A DNA stretch of 12,640 bases from positions 1-12,640 of the forward strand of contig DASRFJ010000273.1 in assembly GCA_035651595.1 (NCBI GenBank). The letters run 5' to 3'. Position numbers and translations under genes: made by a program. The notes under the pieces were generated by a model, which was given only the letters and a program-made list of their open reading frames with translations, did not search any database and was not told the DNA's origin. This document shows positions 7,122 to 12,640 of the stretch, in pieces (within the stretch, counting starts at the first letter, position 1; each line of letters begins with the position of its first letter). The DNA comes from JAFARZ01 sp035651595. GTDB lineage: Bacteria > Actinomycetota > Actinomycetes > Streptosporangiales > Streptosporangiaceae.

Positions 7122-7170
7122 ATTGCGGACACTTACTTCCCCAAACTGGGGGGTAAGTGTCCGCAGTAAT
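7122..7170 (-). terminator. Long hairpin of the GCGGACACTTAC family, terminator of the small secreted gene
   Basis: TGCGGACACTTACTTCCCC (7124-7142) pairs with 7148-7165 around a 5-nt AAACT loop, giving about 18 pairs with one bulged T; flanking ATT and AAT are also symmetrical. On the minus strand it starts 13 bases after the TGA at 7186-7184, the stop of the restored frame of the small secreted gene. The left arm shares TTGCGGACACTTAC with the hairpin at 12491. It is probably a bidirectional terminator of a repeated family. Confidence 0.7.
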
Positions 7171-7183
7171 CTGGCCCGCTAGC

Positions 7184-7375
7184 TCACCCGCCGGGGAAAC
7201 CATATATTTGCTTGGCGAATGCGTCGCCATGCAGCCAGAGACGAATCAGCGCGCCGCCTCCTGGCGCGTCTTCGAGAAGACACTTAGTGCCGTCAATGTG
7301 CCCGGGAGTGTTAATGACCAGGGCCGCTCCCTCGATGATGCACGCGGCCTCGGAGGCGTCGCCGTCACCGAATTG
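7184..7375 (-). pseudogene. Out-of-frame continuation of the small secreted gene
   Basis: In the frame one base away from the annotated one, the minus strand encodes 63 residues up to TGA at 7186-7184. They begin QFGDGDASEAACIIEGAAL and later read GTKCLLEDAP and LIRLWLHGDAF. Codons are strongly G/C-ending, and two cysteines appear about 20 residues apart. By contrast, the annotated frame over the same stretch contains rare TTA and CTA codons and Pro/Arg-rich sequence typical of a shadow frame. Adding one T to the T5 run at 7380-7376 joins this to the signal-peptide half and yields a 120 aa protein. The hairpin at 7122-7170 lies just beyond this stop. Confidence 0.65.
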
Positions 7376-7545
7376 AAAAATTGACCGAACCAGGTAGCCC
7401 CGGGTACCGCATCCGGGGTTGCGGCGCTGGACGTAGCGGCGGTGACCGTTGCCGTATTTGTCGATGCGGCGGCTTGGCCGATCGTCAATCCAGTGACCAT
7501 AGCGGTTCCCAGGACCGCGGCGCCTACCTTCGCCAGAACTCGCAT
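7246..7545 (-). CDS. Small secreted protein, probably frameshifted (99 aa as read)
   Basis: The N-terminus is a clear Sec signal: MRVLAKVG, a hydrophobic core through MVTGLTIGQ, then AAA before Ser28, so cleavage after Ala27 is likely. AAGGGA eight bases upstream supports the ATG at 7545. After about residue 56 the frame degrades into a shadow-like tail; the true continuation seems to be the frame ending at 7184 (120 aa in total, two Cys). The break coincides with a run of five T residues, so it may be a mutation, a sequencing error or, less likely, ribosomal slippage. The gene lies 98 bases after the SARP regulator on the same strand, with a SARP-like repeat array between them, so it is a plausible target of that regulator. 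The mature function is unknown. Confidence 0.6.
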   Translation of the reverse strand: MRVLAKVGAAVLGTAMVTGLTIGQAAASTNTATVTAATSSAATPDAVPGATWFGQFFNSVTATPPRPRASSRERPWSLTLPGTLTALSVFSKTRQEAAR

Positions 7546-7598
7546 TCTTCGTTCCCTTTCTCCCGTTGCCCGTCCGTTACTTAAGCATGGGAGAGCCC

Positions 7599-7631
7599 GA
7601 TACCGTGCCGATCACGTCCCGATAACGCCGG
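7599..7631. promoter_or_regulatory. Three 11-bp direct repeats, candidate SARP binding site upstream of the secreted-protein gene
   Basis: Three consecutive 11-mers, GATACCGTGCC, GATCACGTCCC and GATAACGCCGG, share GAT(A/C)(A/C)CG. SARP regulators typically bind direct repeats with 11-bp spacing next to the promoter. The array lies 54 bases before the ATG at 7545 and immediately after the SARP stop. A matching array precedes the SARP gene itself. Relative to the gene it would control, the repeats run in the opposite orientation from the array upstream of the SARP, which is a caveat. Confidence 0.5.
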
Positions 7632-7643
7632 CTTGAGTCCCGC

Positions 7644-10544
7644 TCAGGCAAAGACGCTTCGCGCGACAAGGCGCCGCACGTCGGCTGCTAGGCCGGGATC
7701 GGCGTGGTCGAGCAACGGCAGGGCTTCCTGCCAGGCCGCCAGCGCCGCGGCCTGGTCGCCGAGCGCGTCAAGCGCGTGGCCCACTTCGACCAGGAACGTC
7801 GCCGCCGGATGGCTGGCGCCCAGGGCGCGGAACAGGTCGACCGCGCCGCTCAGCGACGCCAGCGCCTGGCGGGCTTGCCCCGCGGCCATCGACAACCGCC
7901 CGATTTCCGCCAGCGCGTAGGCTTCGCCTTCGCGATCGCCGCTCTCCCTGGTCGCCTGGAGGCATTCGCGCTGCATGGCCATCGCCTGCTCGTGATCCCC
8001 GAGCAAGGCATACGCGCGGGCCATGTGGTGCAGCGAGAACGTGACGAGTTTGCTGTCCCGGATGGCCGACGCGACGTCGAGGCTCCGCCGCAGCTCCCGC
8101 AGCGCTGCCTCCGGCTGCTGGTCCTGCACGAGCGTCTTGCCGATATTCACCAGCGCGGTGCAGATTCCGCTGCGGTCGTCGAGCTCTTCGAATATCCGCA
8201 GCGCCGCCCGATGGCTTTCCAGCGCGCCGGTCAGATCGGAGATGATGAAGCACCGCAATCCGATGCGGTTGAGGACGTAACCCTCGGCGCTCCGGTCGGG
8301 GGTCTCCCTGGCGAGCACCAGCGCACGAGCGAGCCGCTGCGCGGCGTCGTCGATGTCTCCGCTGGTGAGGGCCAGCTGAGCCAGGTTCTGCTGAGCGGTC
8401 AGCTCGCTGCCGCGATCGCCGCCGCGGATCGCGCTGTCCAGCACCGCGACACTGGCCCGTCGCCATCCGTCCAGGTGGCCGGCTGCCCGCAGCTGCCGCT
8501 GGACCGCGGTCAGCAGCGCGGCGCATTCGGCGCTGTCCGCGTCCGGTGCGCTGGCGGCCTGGACGATCTGCACGACGATGTTGCGGCACTCGGTTTCCAG
8601 CCATGATGCCGTGGGCGGATTGTCAGCGAGCCGGCGGTACGCGGACACCAGCCGCCGCCGCGCGCCGTCCACGTCCGCTGGATCCTCGGCTTCCGCCGCG
8701 GTCTCCATGGCGAAGACCCGGACCAGGTCGTGGTAGGTGTACCGTCCGGGCTGGGGGGTGTTCAGCAGGTTGAGGTCCACGAGGGATTCGGCGAGCGAGG
8801 TGGCCTCGGGCAGCCGGCAGTCGAGCACCGCCGCGGCGGCGAAGTCCGGTACGTCGTCCAGACCCGCGATGGAAAGCAGCCGGAACGCTCGCGCCTGGGC
8901 AGGCTCCAGCAGCCGGTAGCTCATGTCGAAAGCGGCACGGACGGCCAGATCACCGACGGTCAGCTCGTCGAGGAGCCGCTCTCGGTCGGCGAGCCGTGCG
9001 GTGAGGTCGCGGATCATCCAGGCCGGCCGCGCCGCCAGCCGCGCACCGGCGATGCGCAGCGCGAGCGGCAGGTATCCGCAGGCCCGGGCCAGCGCGGCCA
9101 GCTGCGCGCGGTCCGCGGCGTCCGTCCGGCCCGCGGACATGGCGGCCAGGAACGCGGTCGCTTCCGCCGCGGGCATCACATCCGCGGCGATGGCAGTGCT
9201 CCCGGGCAGCTCGGTAAGCCGGCGGCGACCGGTGACGATCACACCGCATGTCGCCGACGCGGGAAGCAGCGGTTGCACCTGGACGGCGCTCGCGGCATTG
9301 TCCAGCACGATCAGGATCCGCCGGGCGGAGGTCAGACTGCGGAACAACGCGGCCCGGTTGTCCTGGTCAGCCGGAATGGCGGCATCGGGGACACCCAGCG
9401 CACGAAGGAAATCGCCGAGCACCTCGCCCGCCGCGGCGGGCACCGGACCGGCGCCCCGCAGGTCCGCGAACAGCTGACCGTCGGGGAAACGCCCGGTGAG
9501 CCGGTGCCCGACGTGGACCGCCAGAGCGGTCTTCCCGACGCCGCCGAGCCCGGAGACCGTCGCGATAACCGGCGCACCGGGACCCTGCGCGGGCCGGCCG
9601 GAGAACAGGTCGCAGAGATACCCCGTTTCCGCGTCGCGTCCGGCGAAATCGGCGAGGTCCGGCGGCAGCTGGGCAGGCACGCCGGCTGGCCGCTGCGCGA
9701 CCGGCGAGGACGCGGCCGGCGAGGACGCGGCCGACGGCGGCGACGCGGACGGCGAGGGCGCGGACGGCGGCGATATGACGACTTCCGGAACAGACGCCCC
9801 GGCGAGCGCCGGATCGGCGGCCAGGATGCGCTCGTGCAGCTGTCGCAGGGCGGCGCCTGGTTCGACCGCCAGCTCGTCATGCAGGTTGCGCCGCAGGGCG
9901 CGGAACTCCTCCAGTGCTTCGGCCTGCCTGCCGCACCGGTACAAGGCGAGCATCAGCTGCCCGCGGAAGTGCTCGTGCAACGGCTGCTCGCCGGTCAGCG
10001 CCTGGAGTTCGGGGATCAGATCCTCATGGCGCCCGAGTTCCAGGTCGGCGTCGATGCGCCAGCGCAGGACCTGGAGCCGGGATTCGGCCAGCCCGTGCGC
10101 CGCTTCCTGTTGCAGCGGCTGCGAAGGGATGTCCAGCAGCGGTTCACCGCGCCACACCGCCAGGGCCAGTCGCAGGTCCGCCGCGGCCTGTTCCCATCTG
10201 GCACGCAACGCGGCCTGACGGCCTGTCTCGGCTAGCCGCCGGAACTCGTGAACGTCCAGCTCGTCGTGGCCGACCTGGATGACATATCCCGGTGGCCGGG
10301 TCACGATCCGCGCGGAGACCGCCGGTCCGAGTGCCTGACGCAGCCGCAGCATGTGATTCGCCAGCGCGGACGCGCTCCCGTCGGCGCCGGTTCCGTCCCA
10401 CACGTAACGCCGAAGGGCATCGGCAGAGACCACTTGGCCCGCATGCAGCAGCAGCGCGGCCAGCACGATCCGTTGTTTCGCGCCGCGCACCGAGATCTCC
10501 GCGGTGTCCCGCACGAGCAGCGGCCCGAGCAGCCCGAAATACAC
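7644..10544 (-). CDS. AfsR-like SARP transcriptional regulator with NB-ARC and TPR domains
   Basis: This 966 aa protein has the full AfsR architecture. Residues ~1-95 are an OmpR-type winged helix (FGLLGPLLV ... LANHMLRLRQALG ... IVTRPPGYVI) that binds DNA direct repeats. Residues ~96-245 form the bacterial transcriptional activator domain (HEFRRLAETG, HEHFRGQLMLALYRCGRQAEAL, ELAVEPGAALRQLHERIL). A Pro/Ser/Ala linker follows to ~295. Next is an NB-ARC ATPase with Walker A GLGGVGKT (Lys338), Walker B RILIVLDNA near 408-416, and GYLPLALRIAGARLA. From ~715 about six TPR repeats run to the end, probably the signal- or partner-sensing part. Such proteins activate secondary metabolism or development genes. 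The start is GTG at 10544, with GGAGG six bases upstream. An 11-bp repeat array just upstream suggests autoregulation. The length is complete. Whether it is the afsR orthologue cannot be told here. Confidence 0.95.
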   Translation of the reverse strand: MYFGLLGPLLVRDTAEISVRGAKQRIVLAALLLHAGQVVSADALRRYVWDGTGADGSASALANHMLRLRQALGPAVSARIVTRPPGYVIQVGHDELDVHEFRRLAETGRQAALRARWEQAAADLRLALAVWRGEPLLDIPSQPLQQEAAHGLAESRLQVLRWRIDADLELGRHEDLIPELQALTGEQPLHEHFRGQLMLALYRCGRQAEALEEFRALRRNLHDELAVEPGAALRQLHERILAADPALAGASVPEVVISPPSAPSPSASPPSAASSPAASSPVAQRPAGVPAQLPPDLADFAGRDAETGYLCDLFSGRPAQGPGAPVIATVSGLGGVGKTALAVHVGHRLTGRFPDGQLFADLRGAGPVPAAAGEVLGDFLRALGVPDAAIPADQDNRAALFRSLTSARRILIVLDNAASAVQVQPLLPASATCGVIVTGRRRLTELPGSTAIAADVMPAAEATAFLAAMSAGRTDAADRAQLAALARACGYLPLALRIAGARLAARPAWMIRDLTARLADRERLLDELTVGDLAVRAAFDMSYRLLEPAQARAFRLLSIAGLDDVPDFAAAAVLDCRLPEATSLAESLVDLNLLNTPQPGRYTYHDLVRVFAMETAAEAEDPADVDGARRRLVSAYRRLADNPPTASWLETECRNIVVQIVQAASAPDADSAECAALLTAVQRQLRAAGHLDGWRRASVAVLDSAIRGGDRGSELTAQQNLAQLALTSGDIDDAAQRLARALVLARETPDRSAEGYVLNRIGLRCFIISDLTGALESHRAALRIFEELDDRSGICTALVNIGKTLVQDQQPEAALRELRRSLDVASAIRDSKLVTFSLHHMARAYALLGDHEQAMAMQRECLQATRESGDREGEAYALAEIGRLSMAAGQARQALASLSGAVDLFRALGASHPAATFLVEVGHALDALGDQAAALAAWQEALPLLDHADPGLAADVRRLVARSVFA

Positions 10545-10579
10545 CCCGTGCCTCCCGTACGCCGGTCGGCCGGCGGGCG

Positions 10580-10612
10580 CCGACGTGATCCGGACGTGAT
10601 CTCTACGGTATC
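10580..10612. promoter_or_regulatory. Three 11-bp direct repeats, candidate SARP autoregulatory site
   Basis: On the minus strand the consecutive 11-mers are GATACCGTAGA, GATCACGTCCG and GATCACGTCGG. The first eight bases of the first repeat and the first nine of the second equal those of the array at 7599-7631. The array lies 35-68 bases before the GTG of the SARP gene. Three in-phase 11-bp repeats is the known layout of SARP binding sites. I could not place a convincing -10 box eight bases beyond the last repeat, so the array might activate, repress or position polymerase differently. Confidence 0.5.
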
Positions 10613-10657
10613 GGACGGACCGGAAGATCGATATTCAGAACGACAGTGGTGACACGG

Positions 10658-11290
10658 TCAGATCGCCTTGGTGAGCCACATGGTGAGCAGGGTGTCGATC
10701 AGCGCGTCGAACGGCGGCCAGTTGACGTTAGGGCGCGCGGCGCGCAGCACGATGAGCCCGTGCAGGGTGCCCCACAAGCAGACGGTCGCCGCGTAGGGGT
10801 CGGCCGGCGGAAGGAGCCCGGCGTTGATGCAGTCAGTGATCACGTTCTGGACTGTCAGCACGACGGCGCTACCGGGCCGCTCGCTGACGGGCACCAGGCG
10901 AGCCGGGCTGGCAGACCCAGGGACGCTGAACAGCACCTGGTAGACGTCGGGATTGCTGGCGGCGAACGCACAGTATGCCCCCGCCGCGGCGCGCAGCCTG
11001 GCGGCGGGATCGCTGTGCTGGGCTATCGCCTGGTTGAGCTGCTCCGCCAGCTCGGCGAAATGCCCCTCGTACACCGCGAGCAGCAGCGCCGTCTTGTCGG
11101 GGAAATGCAGATAGACGCTGGTCGCCGCGATCCCTACCTCGCGTGCGACGGCGCGCAGCGACAGCGACTCATGGCTGGTGCCGTTTTCCAGCAGGCGGTT
11201 GGCGGCGCTGATCAGCTCGTGGCGCAGCCGGTCTCCTTCGCCGCGGGGGTTGCGGACGTGCCGCTGACCGGCATCGGCTCGTTCTGCCAC
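10658..11290 (-). CDS. TetR-family transcriptional regulator, WHG-type C-terminal domain
   Basis: The 210 aa length fits TetR repressors. Residues ~20-70 carry the N-terminal helix-turn-helix: LRHELISAANRLLENG, then SLRAVAREVGIAATSVYLHF and PDKTALL. The C-terminal ligand and dimerisation half contains WGTLHGLIVLRAA near residue 170, the signature of the WHG-domain subgroup; its ligand cannot be predicted. The start is GTG at 11290, supported by AGGAG seven bases upstream. It is transcribed away from the lectin gene at 11443, and the shared region holds a perfect palindrome, the usual layout for a TetR protein repressing itself and its divergent neighbour. The SARP gene follows 113 bases downstream on the same strand, but probably has its own control region. 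Confidence 0.93.
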   Translation of the reverse strand: MAERADAGQRHVRNPRGEGDRLRHELISAANRLLENGTSHESLSLRAVAREVGIAATSVYLHFPDKTALLLAVYEGHFAELAEQLNQAIAQHSDPAARLRAAAGAYCAFAASNPDVYQVLFSVPGSASPARLVPVSERPGSAVVLTVQNVITDCINAGLLPPADPYAATVCLWGTLHGLIVLRAARPNVNWPPFDALIDTLLTMWLTKAI

Positions 11291-11308
11291 AGATGATCTC
11301 CTGATCGC

Positions 11309-11342
11309 TTGACACAGTTAAACTTACATGTAAGGCTATATG
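11309..11342 (+). promoter_or_regulatory. Possible promoter elements for the lectin gene
   Basis: TTGACA at 11309-11314 is a perfect -35 hexamer and TATATG at 11337-11342 resembles a -10, but the 22-base spacing is too long for a standard sigma-70 promoter. TAAGGC at 11331, with 16-base spacing, is a poorer -10. The element lies 100-130 bases before the lectin ATG and contains the TetR-like palindrome. Confidence 0.25.
11323..11334. promoter_or_regulatory. Perfect 12-bp palindrome, candidate TetR operator
   Basis: CTTACATGTAAG is fully self-complementary and resembles TTACA-type operators of many TetR repressors. It lies 33 bases upstream of the TetR GTG, between that gene and the divergent lectin gene, just downstream of a TTGACA hexamer. 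Binding here would be able to silence both genes. Confidence 0.55.
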
Positions 11343-11377
11343 TGAGGCTAAACGTAGCGCTACACACTTGCCTCACA
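11341..11377. promoter_or_regulatory. Nested dyad between the TetR and lectin genes
   Basis: TGTGAGGC (11341-11348) and GCCTCACA (11370-11377) flank an inner palindrome GTAGCGCTAC (11354-11363), with nearly the same centre (11359 and 11358.5). The inner arms leave no loop, so a DNA site bound by a dimer or tetramer is likelier than an RNA hairpin. It may be a second operator of the divergent pair. Confidence 0.4.
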
Positions 11378-11442
11378 CGTTATCTGATCATCGGGGAGCG
11401 GCGCCACAGACGCCGGAAACACACGGGAAGGAAGTGCCCACG

Positions 11443-12447
11443 ATGGCACGAACAGTTCATTCAGCCGCCCTGGCCGACGGCCAGCATGCGGACACCGCGT
11501 ACACCCTCACCGGACAGGTAGGCGCCGTCCAGTGGAACACCGACCACACTGAGATCCGCCTCTACTGCCCGACCGAAGGGAAAACGGTCCAGGAGTACCA
11601 ATGGCAGGGAGGTGCGCCATGGCTACGGGGCCTGAACGAGGCAGGAAGCTCTCTTAACAGCCGGACTGCCGGGGCGCACTGGCAAAAAGACGGTGACCAC
11701 CTGCGGTATTTCTACCAGGAAGACAAGAGCCTGCTCATCAAGGAGATGTGTTACGACACCCCGGACTGGAGCCGGGGCCAGACATTTACCCTCGGCGCGT
11801 TCTCCGGCACCAGCATCGCCGCGTTCGCCATGTTCGACCCGAGCAAGAAGAGCGCTCATCTGTTCCTCTACTACCAGACCCCGCAGACCAGCCAGCCCAC
11901 CAGCTGCCAGATCGTCGAGCAGTACTGGAACGGGGATACCAGGAGCGGATGGCTGGCGAGCCACGCCTTTCCGGGCGCGCTCCCCGGCACCGGCATCGCG
12001 GCGGTGTATTTCATCGATGGATCCAACAAGCCCCACAAGCGTGTCTACTACCAGGACGCCGCCAGCAACCTCATCGTCGAGCAGTGCTGGGACGGAGGGG
12101 ACCCCAACCAGTGGGCCCAGGGCCGCACATTCACCGGCGCACTCAAGAACACGCCCATCGCCGCGACACACTGGTGGCACGACGGCAGTCACGTCCGCCT
12201 GTACTACAAGACCGACTCGAACACCATCGTCGAGCGGTGCTACGACACCGAGCGCTGGAGCGACGGACACACCTTCACCGATGCGGCCTCCGGCACCGGC
12301 ATCGCCGCGGTGGGGTGGGACGACTCCGGCAATCAGGTGCGGGTCTACTACGAGGACACCACCAACGCCGTAATCGAGCAGTGCTACGACCACGGAGAAT
12401 GGGCTCGCGGCACGTTCATCGCACCGGCGGCGGCGTCCACGGACTAG
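11443..12447 (+). CDS. Six-bladed beta-propeller fucose-lectin-like protein (Aleuria aurantia lectin type)
   Basis: The 334 aa protein is made of six repeats of ~48-60 residues with the pattern IAA..W....(I/V)R(L/V)YY.......I.E.CYD...W..G..FT, matching the six-bladed fungal fucose-lectin fold (Aleuria aurantia lectin is about 312 aa). In that family an Arg and a Glu from each blade hold the sugar. Here Arg is found at residues 39, 88, 200, 252 and 300, and Glu at 51, 101, 159, 213, 264 and 312. Blade 3 has Phe141 instead of Arg and carries a short insertion (~146-153), so five sites are predicted. There is no signal peptide, as in many such lectins. ATG at 11443 is preferred over an in-frame ATG at 11368, because GGAAGG precedes it and the extra 25 residues are not propeller-like. 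It is probably repressed by the divergent TetR. Likely role: binding fucosylated glycans of other organisms. Confidence 0.88.
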   Translation: MARTVHSAALADGQHADTAYTLTGQVGAVQWNTDHTEIRLYCPTEGKTVQEYQWQGGAPWLRGLNEAGSSLNSRTAGAHWQKDGDHLRYFYQEDKSLLIKEMCYDTPDWSRGQTFTLGAFSGTSIAAFAMFDPSKKSAHLFLYYQTPQTSQPTSCQIVEQYWNGDTRSGWLASHAFPGALPGTGIAAVYFIDGSNKPHKRVYYQDAASNLIVEQCWDGGDPNQWAQGRTFTGALKNTPIAATHWWHDGSHVRLYYKTDSNTIVERCYDTERWSDGHTFTDAASGTGIAAVGWDDSGNQVRVYYEDTTNAVIEQCYDHGEWARGTFIAPAAASTD

Positions 12448-12464
12448 ACATTCCGCCCGTTCCG

Positions 12465-12484
12465 GGCGCGCCGCCAGGCGCGCC
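12465..12484 (+). terminator. First hairpin downstream of the lectin gene
   Basis: GGCGCGCC occurs twice around GCCA, giving an 8-bp stem and a 4-nt loop, starting 17 bases after the lectin stop. It has no T-tract. Together with the hairpin at 12491 it probably ends the lectin transcript. Confidence 0.5.
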
Positions 12485-12490
12485 AGATCG

Positions 12491-12526
12491 TTGCGGACAC
12501 TTACCCCCCCGGTTTGGGGGGGTAAG
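12491..12526 (+). terminator. Second hairpin after the lectin gene, GCGGACACTTAC family
   Basis: CTTACCCCCCC (12500-12510) and GGGGGGGTAAG (12516-12526) pair over 11 bp around a GGTTT loop. The preceding TTGCGGACACTTAC is identical to 7123-7136, but here the outer part of the right arm has diverged (CCGTC in place of TGTCCGCA). Nothing further is recognisable from 12527 to the window end. Confidence 0.6.
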
Positions 12527-12640
12527 CCGTCTTCAACCGGAGGTTGGTCGCATTCGCGAGAAAATGGCGGTGGCTGGGGTCGGTGCGGGATGATGCGTGC
12601 GGGCTGCCCGTGACGCCGGCGCACTTTGGGATAAGAGCCC

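Noticed and set aside
9697..9775. GC-rich repeats near 9700-9775 as a regulatory repeat
   Set aside because: They encode the Pro/Ser/Ala linker of the SARP protein; the repetition follows from the amino-acid composition.
8730..10235. 501 aa plus-strand reading frame
   Set aside because: It lies wholly opposite the SARP gene, is rich in Arg/Gly/Gln with no domain, and arises from the high GC content of the opposing codons.
11368..11442. N-terminal extension of the lectin from an upstream ATG
   Set aside because: It has no ribosome site and overlaps the dyad region; GGAAGG before the ATG at 11443 is better placed.
11623..12624. 333 aa minus-strand reading frame
   Set aside because: It is opposite the lectin, whose six regular repeats identify the true coding strand.

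Overview
This 12.6 kb window is high-GC DNA with strong G/C bias at third codon positions. It carries GTG starts, a large AfsR-type SARP/NB-ARC/TPR regulator, a WHG-type TetR regulator and small Sec-exported peptides. Together these point to a filamentous actinomycete (Streptomyces-like in the broad sense). No tRNA, rRNA, transposase or CRISPR array was seen. All genes but the last run on the minus strand.

Layout, left to right. (1) 1-5573: four tightly packed minus-strand genes, transcribed right to left: a 680 aa protein, a 714 aa protein, a 366 aa protein and a Cys-rich protein cut by the window edge. The first two junctions are 4-nt ATGA overlaps and the third leaves a 1-nt gap, so this is one translationally coupled operon. 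None has a signal peptide or a function I can name. The 366 aa protein is a paralogue of the first ~400 residues of the 680 aa protein. (2) 5574-6092: a 519-nt gene-free control region. It holds a perfect TATAAT box embedded in a GC-tract palindrome that resembles a CsoR/FrmR-family operator, a second inverted repeat in the predicted leader, a 19-bp perfect inverted repeat, and a terminator hairpin for the next gene. (3) 6093-7545: three small genes: a 128 aa secreted protein, a 75 aa stand-alone UvrD/PcrA-C-terminus-like protein, and a small secreted protein that looks frameshifted in a T5 run. Its restored reading frame ends just before a strong hairpin. (4) 7644-10544: a 966 aa SARP-NB-ARC-TPR regulator. 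Each end of this gene carries a 33-bp set of three 11-bp direct repeats with a shared GAT(A/C)(A/C)CG core, the architecture of SARP binding sites. One set lies upstream of the regulator itself and the other upstream of the small secreted gene, suggesting an autoregulated regulator/peptide module. (5) 10658-12447: a TetR regulator divergent from a six-bladed fucose-lectin-like beta-propeller (Aleuria aurantia lectin type). The gene-free stretch between them holds a perfect CTTACATGTAAG palindrome and a nested dyad, so the lectin is probably the TetR target. Tandem hairpins follow the lectin, one of which belongs to the same hairpin family as the one at 7122.

The parts most worth following up are the unassigned four-gene operon with its unusual promoter, the paired SARP-like repeat arrays, and the TetR-controlled bacterial lectin.
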